From Lepas anatifera (lineage: Eukaryota > Arthropoda > Thecostraca > Lepadidae): 64,000 nucleotides of DNA. A model generated the notes under the pieces. The model was not told the DNA's origin. It was given only the letters and a program-made list of their open reading frames with translations, and ran no database searches. Numbering within the stretch: position 1 is the stretch's first letter; each line of letters starts with the position of its first letter. The stretch is from assembly GCA_034440635.1 (NCBI GenBank), contig JAOTON010000971.1:558001-622000 (forward strand). The letters run 5' to 3'. A program made the position numbers and the translations under genes. Below are positions 12,479 to 25,420 of the stretch, one piece after another.

Positions 12479-13689
12479 CCCGCCACTTTGCTATCAAAAA
12501 CTGTTCTGGATTAAATTTCAGCCTTTCCGGAAATGCCAACGTGGTCGCAAATAGAAAGATCGTTGGTGGTTTCATACAGCTGCTCTCGAAATGTTTCTAG
12601 GGCGCCTGTTTACCACAGATAGGCTCAGTGCCCAAAGAGTCCAATAATGATGATGGTGAGACGTGTTTGTGCGAGGCGGAGTCTATGGTTGCATAAAAGG
12701 TCGGTAGATTACAGACGGCTAGAGCAAATGTTCTTTTCCGTTTGAAATTTGAACAGCTCTAACGTGTCTGACTCAGTGAACTGGGAAAATGCTGATATAT
12801 GCCAGAGTAAGTAAACGCTGCTCTTCGGTAGGCGCAGTAAGGGGCTGTTCCATCAAAAGCCCGGAGCTCTGATACCTATTTTTAGACGGTACCTGTGAAC
12901 ATCAGCCCATCGTACAAGATAAAAGGACACTCACCGATAGTGATTTTTGTCCAAACAAACGGTAAGTACGCCAAACGTGCGAGGACTGCACGTCCGTAAT
13001 GCGCTTGAACATGCCAATATCCAGCGTTCACTGCATGAGTAATTGTGATTCGAGGGTAGACTGCTTACTAAACTTTCTCCATGGCAATGTATATAGCTAA
13101 GCACATTGTTTTTTCGACTGTTCAAAAGTAATGGGTGCATTTCACTTTTCATTGACAAAAAATACCCATGCGTCACTTAAATGAAATAAATAGTGCGTCA
13201 CTTAAACGAACATACATAGTGAGTCAGTATTGACTTTTTTAGACACGATGTCTTCCTCCCCCTCTCTCTCTCTCTCTCCCAGTCTCTCACAACGTCACCC
13301 TTTCGCGATGCTTAAATTGACTGTGAGCATCCAAAAATATCGAGAGTACAAGCACGACTGCCGGCCTCGCGAGCTGTCTAGATCTCAGGAGGGAGGGAGG
13401 GAGAGGGGGAGGGGTCAGTGGGTATAGGCGCCGCGGGCGGTTTACGGTAAAGCCGCGTGTCGCCGGTGACCTTTGGTCCGCCACGACGTTTGGGGCGCGC
13501 GCGCCGCCCAACCGCGCTGTTCCACATTCCCTGAAAAAAACTGGCTAGGTCGAGGTCAAGTTTGTCGCTCGTCAGTCAGATGTTTACTGATTTGATGGAA
13601 AAACAGCTCCTGGCCGGCGCGGCAGAGGCGAGCCAATTCCCAGCGCGGAGGACCACACAGTCCTGTGTATCGCTGGCTACGCACTCCTG
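12479..13689. other. No recognised gene
   Basis: The only structure seen is the (TC)n tract and a short GC-rich patch at 13420-13510. Confidence 0.5.
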
Positions 13690-13751
13690 CTGTGTGTGTG
13701 TGTGTGTGTGTGTTTTTGTGTGTGTTGTTTTTTTTGTGTGTGTTTTTTTTT

Positions 13752-13795
<44 letters not shown>

Positions 13796-13796
13796 G
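13690..13796. repeat. (TG)n with poly-T interruptions
   Basis: Alternating TG runs and T runs. A short (TC)n tract also occurs at 13260-13282. Confidence 0.97.
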
Positions 13797-15272
13797 GGTT
13801 TTACGGCGTTTAAGCGACTAGGCTATGTCGCGCCGACTACGCACTCCTATACGCACAGAAGTGCAATCATAGCTTGGATTAGTTATGTGATCTCTATTGC
13901 ATGCAAAACCATCCCAACCTTTTGGCACTTTAATGTGGACCTGCTGAATTGGTCATTTTTCTTCCAAAGATCATGGCTTCCAAGGATTCATGTCCTGGTA
14001 AAAGCACTGATCAACTCGGTGCATGCCTAGGCATCTATTGTAGTTCCTTCCAGCATGGAAGGAGAGCAGGTTGACGTCTGTCTTCACCCAGTGCTGCGTA
14101 GAAGTCGGTGATGAGCAATAATCTAGGAGATGATACCACACCAGAGTCGCCAGCGGTGCCCTTCCATGGAATGGTGTGACCTTGCCTGCCCCAGCCGGCC
14201 GCCGCCAGTCTGACCTGACCTTGCCATGGCTCCAGAAGTCAAAGTTAAGACTGAGCGGTGCTCGCGGTGAGCTGGAATTCGCTGCGGGGCGGATCGGGTT
14301 GTCGGGATGATGCGAGAGTGCTGTAAAAAAACCAACCGTCTCTATTTGAGATTCCGCCAATTGGGTCGCGCTCAGTGCGGCACAGAAAAGGCCGCCACAG
14401 TTGGGTGGTTTTAGCAGTGGTAGCAAAGGAAGAAGCTGTCTCTGTGAGTACGGATCATTTCTCAAATACCTGGTCATCGTTTCTCGCGCTGGATGTCACC
14501 TGGGCCAAACACACGCTATCGTTTTCGGTCTAGCTGTTGTTATAGCCACCATCTGCGCCGGCTGATAACGTACCATTCCAGTAATGTGAATATAGATTCG
14601 TCACGGCGATTGTCAGAGATGAACCAGATTTTCAGGACTGACTTTTAATCTCCTGGCCAAGCCACCACAGTGTTTCATAACTATCAATCAGTTCAGTCTG
14701 ACTTCTATCCTTCTTTCACTCAAAGTCAATATTGCGACAAAAAATTAAGCACCTTATGCACAACGGCCCCCATATCAGTCTAGAGAAATTACGGTGTCCC
14801 TATAGTCCTGTCAAAGAGGTCCTATCCAAGTAGTTCATACTGGCGGTTCTTGGACTGTTCTTAGTGAGCACGTTTCATTAGAAATATAAAAAACATGGTG
14901 ATATTGGACTACAAAAAGTTTATGCAAACAGAATTAGCCAAAAATACTTATCATAAGCGCTTTGGAACTCCTGGAATCTGAAAGATTGTAAAAAGCTATA
15001 AGAGCCAGCCAAATTACTTTCTAATTAGAAGTCATGTCCTAGAATAAATGCAACTATCTTGCACGTTGGATTCAAAGGAGGGAGTCCTCTTATAGAAATC
15101 GGATGTATAACTTTAGTTTACTGCAATTTTTTACTATTGCGCCACTGCGTAATCGGCTTGCGTATTCAGCTTCACAACATTTGGAACCAGTGAATTGACG
15201 CAGAGTACCTATTTCGTGATATTACTATGACTTATCGGGTTCACCGCGTGACGTGGCCTCAGGATCAGCTGG
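13797..15272. other. No recognised gene
   Basis: A 168-codon minus-strand frame (14477-13971) has no recognisable domain. No repeat structure is visible by eye. Confidence 0.5.
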
Positions 15273-16141
15273 GGTTAGGGGCTAACACCGATCTGGTCAA
15301 GTCTCGTTACCTGGAATGGTCAGGTCTGGACAACTGAACTGGTCGGGGACCAACACCGATCTGGTTAGGTTTGGATACCTGGACTGGTCAGGTCTGGACA
15401 ACTGAACTGGTTGGGGACCAACACCGATCTGTCAGATCTGGACAACTGAACTGGTCGGGGACCAACACCGATCTGTCAGATCTGGACAACTGAACTGGTC
15501 GGGGACCAACACCGATCTGTCAGATCTGGACAACTGAACTGGTCGGGGACCAACACCGATCTGTCAGGCCTGGACAACCAAACTGGTCGGGGACCAACAC
15601 CGACCTGGTTAGGTTTGGATACCTGGACTGGTCAGGTCTGGACAACTGAACTGGTCGGGGACCAACACCGATCTGTCAGATCTGGACAACTGAACTGGTC
15701 GGGGACCAACACCGATCTGTCAGATCTGGACAACTGAACTGGTCGGGGACCAACACCGATCTGGTCAGATCTGAATAACTGAACTGGTCGGGGACCAACA
15801 CCGATCTGTCAGATCTGGACAACCGAACTGGTCGGGGACCAACACCGATCTGGTCAGGTTTGGATACCAGGACTGGTCAGGCCTGGACAACTGAACTGAT
15901 CGGGGACCAACACCGATCTGTCAGGCCTGGACAACCGAACTGGTTGGGGACCAACAACGATCTGGTCAGGTCTGGACAACTGGAATGGTCAGGGGGTCAG
16001 AACTGATCTGGTCAGGTTTGGATATCTGGACTGGTCAGGTCTGGACAACTGAACAGGTCGGGGAGCAACACCGATCTGGTCAGGTCTGGACAACTGGAAT
16101 GGTCAGATCTGGACAACTGGAATGGTCAGGTCTGGACAGCT
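15273..16141. repeat. Minisatellite, 44-bp unit
   Basis: The unit contains CTGGTCGGGGACCAACACCG followed by ATCTGTCAGATCTGGACAAC. About 18 copies are present, with longer variant units inserting GGTTAGGTTTGGATACC. It abuts, after about 115 bases, a different array. Confidence 0.93.
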
Positions 16142-16256
16142 GGGCTGGTCGGGTTCGCCGGCTACTGTAAGTGTAGTACTTTCTATAGACGTAGCACGCC
16201 TGGTATCTTTGGATCGACAGCCAGCCGGCTGTTTCCGGGTCTGCGTGCAGGCAGCG

Positions 16257-16560
16257 CGCCCGGCTGCAGGCTTGAACGCAGGGGCAGAGCGCCCGGCTGC
16301 AGGCTTGAACGCAGGGGCAGAGCGCCCGGCTGCAGGCTTGAACGCAGGAGCAGAGCACCCGGCTGCAGGCTTGGACACAGGGGCCGCGCGCCCGGCTGCA
16401 GGCTTGAACGCAGGGGCAGAGCGCCCGGCTGCAGGCTTGAACGCAGGGGCAGAGCGCCCGGCTGCAGGCTTGGACGCAGGGGCCGCGCGCCCGGCTGCAG
16501 GCTTGGACGCAGGGGCCGCGCGCCCGGCTGCAGGCTTGGACGCAGGGGCAGCGCGGCCGG
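16257..16560. repeat. Minisatellite, 33-bp unit (11 codons)
   Basis: Nine copies of a unit with CCCGGCTGCAGGCTTGAACG. As 33 is a multiple of three, it stays open on both strands (plus strand repeats AAGLNAGAERP). No splice context or homology supports translation. Confidence 0.93.
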
Positions 16561-16826
16561 CGTTCGTAGGGTGCAAGTGCCAAACCCTTTCCATTTATAG
16601 ATGGGTCGAAAAGAGGAAAGTAAATGACTGAAAAATATTAAAGTTCCATGAGAAATGCCACCTGTCAGTTAGCTGATCTATTACAAAAGACACTAATCTC
16701 AGGTCAGAAAATAAACACGACTCTGGAAATGTAAAGGAACGGTAAGATATACTGCACTGCGGCTTGTCAACAACAGTAAGAGCTGCATTTCCTTGGTTAC
16801 CGTCCCCAGAAGTGTTGGCTATGATT

Positions 16827-17099
16827 CATAGGCGGATCAAGGGGGTAATGGGAACACTTTTTCCCTCTCATCGACCCTCCGGCCACCCCTGAAATAGGTA
16901 TGGCGCCCTCTGAAAAGTAGATTGTGCCCTCCTGAAAATCCGCTAGCCACCCCTCCCCTCCAGGGTGCAAGTATCGACGCACCCGCAGTAGGATTTGGCG
17001 CTCACCTGATAAGGTTGGCACTCCCCCATGTCCAGATGTCGCCCCCTCCGACCATGTTCACCTCCTCCCACCACATCAGAAATCCTGGATCCGCCTATG
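16827..17099. mobile_element. hAT-type MITE (CATAGGCGGATC subfamily)
   Basis: Termini are CATAGGCGGATCAAGGGGG and CCTGGATCCGCCTATG. The flanks CTATGATT and TTATGATT match at seven of eight positions. The interior shares phrases such as GCACCC and GGATTTGGCGC with the copies at 4595 and 12303. It is non-coding. Confidence 0.78.
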
Positions 17100-17107
17100 T
17101 TATGATT

Positions 17108-18609
17108 GATATGAAATAGTCGAACCACATGCCATGAATGTACTTCACCGTGCGAAAGTGATAACTGAGGATGTTCCACCTGCCTGCTCACCAATTTCAC
17201 TCACCTACATACCCAGCCATGAAAGAACTTCTCATCAAGGTGCGGTACCTGTCTATGCGGTCTAACGTTCCTGCCTCACGGCGCGGCCTTCACCCACGTT
17301 CACGCGTAACGGACGGCACCTGCGTGTGCGTGCTCGCCCGCGCTGTCCAGATAGCGCTGTTCCCTGCCCCCCTCTCAGAACCTGAGCACTTACAAAAAAG
17401 CGGCGTCACTCAGGTCTTCAGGTCAGGGTCGGTCGTGCAACCAAACAGCCTGTGTTGTCGGTCCAATGCAGGGTACGGACTACAGGCCGGATCAAGGCGG
17501 GAGACCCCCCGACCGCGCCCGTTAACGGCGCCCTATTGTGACCTGTCAGCTCTAATGAGCGCACGCAGTTTTCATGAGGTCCCGCCCATTTCGGTCTCCA
17601 GGCGTATTTCGGTTCCCAAGGCTCGAGCTGTCCATGAGAATGTGTTGCCAGGAATAGTTTTCGTAGCAATAGTCACAAAAGTGGCGTATGATTACCCAAA
17701 TTGTTGAGAAAAATATAGACAAAAATTGTAACTAGATGGAAGAAAATCGTAAATGGGAGACATCCGTCTAGCAAGTGATTTCCCTTAGAGGGACGTAATA
17801 CACATACTTTTCCTGCCCTTGCCACACATGTGAATACACCTCCCCTAAGTGCTATTTTATTGGGATCTGTTTTCAAAAGTTCCTGAAGCAGCGGGTACCT
17901 GGATGCATCTATTTTTTCCGCTCTTCATTGAATATCCCCCCCAAATATCCTTACGAAAACACTGCATGTGATCCATACTACCCACGTCACGAAACTTAGA
18001 CCTGATGAATTATCAGCATTAAACTGGAGAAATAGAAATGTGAAAGTGTTTACAGTTTTACTGAAATCATGCAGAACATACAAATCCAATTAAGTTTCGT
18101 CGAGACTGGGGTCTTCAGGTGCCGTCAGGGTCTTCAGTAACAGTTCACGCAGATAGGTCCGAGCACAAGGTGTGAGCTGTCAACGTAGTGCAATGAAAAC
18201 CTGTATCTGTGATAGAAAATCGGAACACAAATGTTCTGAGTTCCCCACCAAATTAAAGCATTCTGAGAGTCAGGGGCAATCCTGGGAAACAATTGTACCT
18301 TAAAATGATAGTCAAAAAGACATAACATTTTAATGTTTGGTTCAACCTTTGAACGTGTCACCTTAAGACGCAATATAGAGGAAACTTCTTTCGCCAAATA
18401 TTGAAAATTGAAAATCTTAGAATCGGCACAATGTGCTTAAGAATTAAAACAACCATCTGATGTTTCTTCAAATAAAAAGGAGCGGCAAAAAATGTCCAGC
18501 GTGAATGTAAGCGTCCTACTACATTATTTCAAGCCACGAAAAATATTTCGAAAGGTTCATGAGGGAACAACAGTCAGCACTTTTTCCATTGAGAGCCTTG
18601 TATACCTAC
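17108..18609. other. No recognised gene
   Basis: A 178-codon plus-strand frame (17171-17707) in moderately GC-rich sequence lacks any motif I recognise and is most likely chance. Confidence 0.5.
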
Positions 18610-19165
18610 CAGAGGTGGGCCAAATTCTAGCTGCTGCCAAATTCTAAAAGTGCTACTATTGCTCCCGCTACCTTGGCTATCTGTATTCGCCGCCACTACT
18701 AGTGCTACATTTTATTAATCGCGAAACTGCTACCCGCTGCTTCGGTACTCCACTGCTTTTCCTGTTTATCATAAAGCGCCACTAAAACACTATCCAGAAG
18801 AAAACTTTAGCGTTTTTGTTAAATGAATAACTTTCAAAGAACTGCAGCCTATCTGTATAGTACATGAAATCGGAAGTTTTATTGTAAAGTATGCAAACAA
18901 AATTACACACCAGAAACATGCATTAAATCTCCTTTTGCCTTTTTCTGAAAGAGAAAAATATTTACCTCAATCTTCTACTATTCACTTTTTGGGCGGCGGT
19001 CCCTCAACAGGCTGTCGGTACCGGCAACGGCTTTGAATTATTTTGAGTCCGCTACCCGCTACTCCGCAACTTTTGTTCCAAGAAACCACTACCGCTACTT
19101 CGCTGCCATTTGGAGAGTCCGCAAGTAGCAAAGCAGCGGACTTAACAGCGGAACAACCGGCCCTG
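18610..19165. mobile_element. Possible hAT-like MITE (GGGTGGGC terminus)
   Basis: It begins CAGAGGTGGGCC and ends near GGCCCTGG. The interior is rich in CCGCTAC and GCTACT. The same vocabulary, ending CGCCCACCCCTGG, is present at 63181-63366. CAGGGGTGGGC is a common hAT-type terminus. No clear target duplication is seen. Confidence 0.4.
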
Positions 19166-19879
19166 GAGATCAGGGGCGTAGGAACGGTTTGAAAAGTGGG
19201 GGGCCAACCTTAGAGGGGGCCCACCTCAAGGGGGCCCCCAGTCCACGGGGCCCATAATTATGATTTTTTAGTTACATAGTTCGTTTGGTGTCAATAAGGC
19301 ACGCATGCACATTAAGATGTCAATACATGGAAAATTGAGAAATTCAATTTTGCCCTATGATTTCGAGTTGTACCTATTATGATCTAAAAAATCATAGTAA
19401 AACGCAAAAAAACATTTGTTTTACCTAGACCCTTTCCAAATACGTACTACATTGTTATGCTCTTCTGGAAGATTTCAATCATTTTTTACCATGAGCGCGT
19501 TTTTTATATTTACAGATGTTTAGGCCACAGAGCTATATTCATGTATGTATGTTTATTCATGTATGTAGCTCTGTGGTTTAGAACCTTTCATCACATTTAC
19601 AAAATTAAAAACTGTTTAGAAAACTACAGAAAATGTCTTGATTCCAAATAGCCTCACTTCGCTATGTCTAATCAACTTGTATTTGCTTATTTAATGACAA
19701 AAATTGAAAATTTATTAAGGTTATCACGGATCCCTTCTTTCCATCAATAGAGATTGATTTAGGTAAGGCTCATCACAATAAATACGCCTAGCTATATTTC
19801 GATGTCTAAAATGCAGAGATCCGGCATGACTGTAAGTGCAATGTAGGTATTTGATGGCCAGCTTTATGATGCCGAGGAG

Positions 19880-20035
19880 GTGTGGGCATGGTGTTATAGT
19901 GGTTAGTAACCTTGCTGGCCCTGCAACCAACCCGGGTTTAAGGCACGGCAGATTCCTTGTGCAAGGAGAAATTTGACTCCCAAGAAACCGCTTCAACAGG
20001 GCAAGAGTTGGCGGCGCCATATAAACCTGGCATCG
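19880..20035 (+). mobile_element. tRNA-derived SINE
   Basis: It has an A-box-like ATGGTGTTATAGTGGTTAG and a B-box-like CGGGTTTAAGGC about 45 bases apart, followed by a non-tRNA body. No intact tRNA fold is present. Confidence 0.5.
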
Positions 20036-20391
20036 AAAGACGTCGCTCCTTTCGATGGCTCAGGGACGACTGTTGCTAATCATTTGGTGCGGGGTCCGTG
20101 TCTGATTCATGCTGTGTGTTGGGATTGATATTGGATGGAGTTTGAGTGGGCCCAGTTCTCGGGACTCATTTGGAAACACTCGGGTAGTAGGTGCCTTGGC
20201 TTTTACGAAGCGCTCCTGCTCCAGAGGCTTGCAGGCAGCGCACTACCGAACTTGAACGTTCCCAGACAAGCTATCGGGCCGTTTGGGGCTTCTGTTCCAT
20301 ATTACAGTTGCTGATATTTGTATATTCGTTGCGCGGGCCACCTCAAAAAGGGAGGTAGTATCCCTCTGACCCCCGGTTCCTATGCCTATGC

Positions 20392-23300
20392 CGCCCAGGG
20401 GACGCCAAATTATCTCGCAGGGCCCCAAGGTCCAGACTATGGCTCAGGAACCCAGATCAGTCAGCTCAAGGACCCAGACCAGTGCATTAGCCTCGGGACC
20501 AGCTTATCGAGGGACCCCGCATAAGCACAGGACCCCTAGAAGCTCATCACAGGGGAGCCCCAGATTCGCACAGGGTGCCAGATTAGCTTAGGGGTCCAAT
20601 TCAGCTCGGAGGTCCCCAGGTCGACTTATTTAGGGTCTCAAAACAGCTCAAGGGGCTTGTTCAAGCTCACGGATCCCAGCTTAGCTCAATGACTAGAACG
20701 GTTCAGGGGCCCCAGACCAGCTCAGGACTCTTGTTCAGCACAGGCCAGCTCAGCTCCGGGGTCCAGATCGGCTGATATAGGGTCCCCTCCCAGGAACCCT
20801 AGAAGAGTTTAGGGCCCCCATTCCAGATCAGAGGCCCCAGTTAAGCACAGGGGTACCCAGAGATTAGCTCTTGGGGTCCCCTGAGGCTGTCTTTGGGGTG
20901 GGGGAGGGGGCTGGGAATGACTTCCGACAGCCCTCTGAGACTTACTCTAGGGCGCCCCTGAGACAAATAGCTCTCGCGGTCCTAAGGCTGACTCGGGGCC
21001 CGTGAGACCAAAACTCGGGAGCACCTCTGGGAATTACTCTCAGAACCCCGAGATTACCTCTCGGATGTCCGACTGACTGACTGACAACCGGGAGCCCTCT
21101 GACACTAACTTTTGGGTGCTCCCTGAGATTGACTCTCGGGGCCGCTTATACCAAAACTCGGGGGGGGCACAGCCTGAGGCTAAATCTCGAGGGCTCCCAA
21201 AATTACCCCTCTGGGGCCCCCTGAAACCAGCACTCTGCGGATCAAATTAGACTCTTTGGGCTCTCTGAGACAGACTCTCAGGGGGACTCCCGAGACCGAA
21301 TCTCGGGGTCCCCTAAGACAGACTCTTGGGGTCCCCTTGACCGACTCTTGGGGTTCTCTGAGACTGACTCTCAGGGGCCCCTTGAAATATACTTTTGCGG
21401 GGCTCTGAGAACCACTCTCTGGGGACCCTTGAGACTAGCTCGGCCCCCTCCCCTGAGACAGGCTCCCAGGGCCCCTGATACCGACTTTGGGGCCCCCTGA
21501 GACCAACCTTATGGGGACCCTGAAATCTACTTTCGAGGGGCCTTGAGACCGACTCTCAGGGCGGGGGCCTTGAAGCCGACTCCGGGACGCCCTGAACACG
21601 AATCTTCAGGGGCCCCTGAGACTGACTCTGGGTGCCCCGTGATCAAGGAACTCTTTGCAGTGGTTCAGATTGGCCCAAGGGGGGTCTGCGGATGCCTAGG
21701 GCCTCCTTGGCTACACCACTGCATCCACACGTTCAGGGGCCCTCAGAAATCACCATTTGGAGGCCCCTGAAATAGTTGCTCCCCCAGACCAATACTCCGG
21801 AGCTCCTTGATACTGATGCCCGGGGGCTCCTAAGACCAAGCTCGGGGTCCCACTTAGATCAGGCTCAGGGGCACCCTTAGGCCCATACTCGCGCTTTTTT
21901 CAGGAGTAACTAGACACCGATGTTCCGGGGGCCCTCAAGATCAATATTTCGAGCCCCCCCGCCCCGAGACTCATGCTCGGTACTCCGGAGCCCCCGATGC
22001 CGATGCTCAGGGGTCCTGAACCCAGGCCTGGGGCCACTGAGACCAAACTCTGGGTCTCATGAGGCCAATGCTCGTGCCTCACTCATGAGTCCCTCGATTT
22101 CAATAGTCGGGGGCACCCCGAGGGGGCCCTGAACCCCTGAGACCAAGCTCGAGGGCCCCTGAGACCAGGCTCGAGGGCCCCCTGACACCAAGCTCGAGGG
22201 TTCCCTAAGACCAAGCTCGAGACCTCGTGAGACCAAGATCGAAAGGCCCATGAGACCAAACATCGAAAAGCCCATGAAACCAAGCTTGACCCGCTGAGAC
22301 CAAGCTCGGTTGTCCCCTGAGACCAAGCTCGGGGCCCCTGAGACCAAGCTTAGGGGCCCCCGAGATCAATGTTCGGTATTCCAGAGCCCTCGATATCGAT
22401 GGTCGGGGCCCTCTGAGACCAAGCTCGGAAGGCCCGTGAGACCAAGTTCAGGAGTCCCTGGAGACCACGCTCGGGAGGCCCTGAGACCAAGCTCTGGGGC
22501 GCCCTGAGACCAAAATCGAAAGGCCCGTGAGTCCGAGCTCAGGGGCCCCCGAGATCAATGTTCGGTACTCTGGAGCCCTCGATACCGATTATCAGGGGCC
22601 CCTGAGACCAAGCTTGGAGGTCCCCTGAGACCAAGCTCGGGCGTTCCCTGAGACCAAGCTCGGGGGCCCCCTGAGACTAAGCTCGGGGCCCCTAAGACAA
22701 AGCTCGGGGGACGCTGAGACCAAGCTCGGGGGCCCCCTGAGACCAAGCTCAGGGCCCCTAAGAAAAAGCTCGGGGGACGCTGAGACCAAGCTCAGGGGCC
22801 CCCTGAGACCAAGATCAGGGGCCCCCGAGACCAAAGCTCGTGTTTTCTAGTGCATACGGTCAGCCTTATGCATCAGATGCCCTCAGATGCCCTCCTGAGA
22901 TCAAGCTCGAAGGCCCCTGACACTAAGCTCGGAGAGAGGGGGGCCTGAGACCAAGCTTGGGGTTACCCCTGAGACCAAGCTCGGGGGTTATCTGAGACCA
23001 AGCTCGGAGGGCTCCCTGACACCAAGCTCGGGCCCCTAAGACAAAGCTCGGGAGACGCTGAGACCAAGCTCGGGGGCCCTCTGAGACCAAGATCAGGGGC
23101 CCCCGAGACCAATGCTCGTGTTTTCCAGTGCATACGGTCAGCCTTATGCATCAGATTCCCTCAGATGCCCTCCTGAGACCAAGCTCGAGGGCCCCCTGAC
23201 ATTAAGCTCGGGGAGAGGGGGCCTGAGACCAAGCTTGGGATTACCCCTGAGACCAAGCTCGGGAGCTCCCTGAGACCAAGCTCGGGGGCCCTGAGACCAA

Positions 23301-24464
23301 ACTCGAAGGGCCCCTGAAACCAAACTCGGGAGCTCCCTGAGACCAGGCTCGGGGCCCCTGACACTAAACTCAGGGAGAGGGGGGCCTGAGACCAAGCTTG
23401 GGGGCACCCCTGAGACCAAGCTCGGGGGTTATCTGAGATCAAATCTGAGATCCCTGAGACCAAGCTCGGAGGGCCCCCAGACACCAAGCTCGGGGCCCCT
23501 GAGACCAAGCTCGGGGGCCCTGAGACCAAGCTCGGGGGCCCCTGAGACCAAAATCGAAAGACCCGTGAGACCAAGCTCTGGGGCCCTGAGGCCAAGCTCG
23601 GGACCCCCTGAGAGTGAGCACAGGGGTCCCCCAAGATCAATACATCAATACATCGATGTATTCGGTACTCTGGAGCCCTCGATACCGATTATCGGGGGCC
23701 TCCTGAGACCAAGCTCGGAAGGGCCCCCGAAAACAAGCCCCCGCAACCAAGCTAGGGATCCCCGAGATCAATGTTCGTGTTTTAGTGCATAAGGTCAACC
23801 CAAGGGGGTCCGCGGACCCCAGGGAACCCCTCCTCTGGCTACGCCACTGTTAGAACATCTCAAGGGGCCCATTCAAGCTCACGGCCGCCAGGTCAGTGGC
23901 TACAAAGCCTTGTAGGGGGTCCCAGACCATCTCAGGGGCCCTCAGTTCAACACAGAGGCCCATATTAGCTCTGATGACCAGATAAGCTTAACGGCCCGGA
24001 TCATCCAGGGGCCCCTTGTCGGCATATATGGGGTTTCAGAACAGTTCAGGGTTTCAATTAAAGCTTCTAGCCCAATTTCAGGGCAGGGGCCCTAATACTG
24101 TGCAGGGGCCTCAGATAAGCTTAGAGTCTTCTGTGCATCACAGGTGATCCAGATTAGCTCAAGGGAAAATATCTTTACGGTCCCAGCTCAGCTCAGGCCC
24201 CCCCCAGGTCGGTGGATATAGTGTCTGGCCAACTCACAGGGCCCTGTTCAAGGTCACGGCTCCTAGCTCAGTTTAGGCATCCTAGAAAATTTCATGCTGC
24301 CCAAACCATCTCAAGGGTGCTTAGTTCAGTTCCAGGGGCCGAGATTAGCTGGTATGGCATCAGAGGCCAGTTCAGGGCCCCGAAAAGCTCAGAGGACCTT
24401 AAGATTGACTCATAGGACCTCAACTTAGTTTAGGGGCACAGGTAAGTTTAACGGGGTTCCGGGG
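20392..24464. repeat. Large degenerate GC-rich minisatellite (about 4 kb)
   Basis: Units of about 20-26 bases centre on CCTGAGACCAAGCTCGGGGG. They are most regular at 22100-23620 and more diverged on both sides (GACTCTCGGGG-type units at 20900-21600, AGCTCAGGGGCCC-type units at 20400-20900 and 23850-24460). A longer unit of about 270 bases is superimposed near 22840-23390. Open frames here are repeat translations. Pieces at 21680-21725 and 23795-23850 resemble another transposon end (GGCTACGCCACTG). Confidence 0.9.
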
Positions 24465-25029
24465 CAAGCTATCGGGCCAGTTTGAGTTTCTTGCTTGATA
24501 GTACAGTTGTTGATATTCTTATCTCCGTTTCGGGGGGCCCATCACAGAAAAGTGGGGGGGCCAGTGGCCCCCTGGCCCCCCGGTTCCTACGCCTATGCTG
24601 GAGATTACCGTATGGAAGCAAGCATGCGGAGAGGCGTAGCCAGATATCTTCTCATTTCAAGAAGGCCGTCAACAACACGAATCCAATGCCCCTCCGCCTG
24701 TCGGCAGGACTCCTCCTCTGCTTATGCTGGCTCCACTCCGGCAGCTGCGGTGGGCCCCAGGTGGCCTGACTGGCCTCACTGAAAACAATGGTCCTCCAAC
24801 TGTGCTCGCCAAATGTCATGAGCTGCTGTTGGCCACAGACTGGTGCAATGTGCTAGGATTAGATGGGCCCGCACATTGACGGGTTTGCCAAATTTCGGAT
24901 AAAAGGTTGACTATGTCCCATGAAACCCCATACAGCAGTTTGGAGAAGAATCGATCCCTATAGACTCGCCTGTATGTGTTCCTGGGGCGATAAAAGCACC
25001 AAACTGGAATTATAAAGCTTATTATAGAC

Positions 25030-25420
25030 CAGTGGCGGATCCAGGGGAGGGGGCAAAAAAGGCATTTGCCCCCAAAACGGAAAAGCTCGGGGCAAAACTA
25101 TGTTTTTGCCCCCAAATGCGATCGACCTCCTTTTTTCCCCGACTCCTTTTTAGTTTATAAGCAAGATTTTGGTGCTTCAACTCTCAACTTCAAACAGAAC
25201 CAGTTAAGTTCAGTGTAAATATAGGGCCTTGGATAGGACAAAAGTATCTCGAGCCCATATTTTTCACCATATGACGTTTTTTGCTTTTCGCCTCAAACAC
25301 CCAAAATTCTACCGGCAAGTAATATTGTATTGCATATTTTTCTGCGTGACGTTTTTTTTTAATTTTTGCTTTTCGACTTTGGTTTGCCCCTCCCAAACCG
25401 ACCGGCTAGATCTGCCACTG
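25030..25420. mobile_element. hAT-type MITE with 8-bp target duplication
   Basis: It starts CAGTGGCGGATCCAGGGG and ends CTAGATCTGCCACTG as inverted termini. It is flanked on both sides by TTATAGAC (25022-25029 and 25421-25428), a perfect 8-bp duplication as made by hAT transposases. No transposase is encoded. It is the same family as the copies at 25608, 16827, 12303 and 4595. Confidence 0.85.

Larger units (their letters stand above)
19171..24600. mobile_element. Possible TIR element (GGCGTAGGAACCG ends) containing the 4-kb minisatellite
   Basis: CAGGGGCGTAGGAACGG at 19171 is inverted at 24575-24597 (CCCGGTTCCTACGCCTATGC) and also at 20371-20391. The 126-136 base segments 20266-20391 and 24465-24600 are direct copies. 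Both start CAAGCTATCGGGCC, share TACAGTTG-TGATATT, and end with the terminus. The minisatellite lies between them. Either one 5.4-kb element holds an expanded internal array, or two elements flank it. Confidence 0.5.

Noticed and set aside
16080..16631. Three 160-170 codon frames on both strands
   Set aside because: They are created by the 33-bp minisatellite (a multiple of three, so any stop-free frame persists). No start context, splice sites or homology.
22057..23640. Minus-strand frames with repeated LVSG-type peptides
   Set aside because: They are translations of the CCTGAGACCAAGCTCGG minisatellite and differ in frame between blocks.
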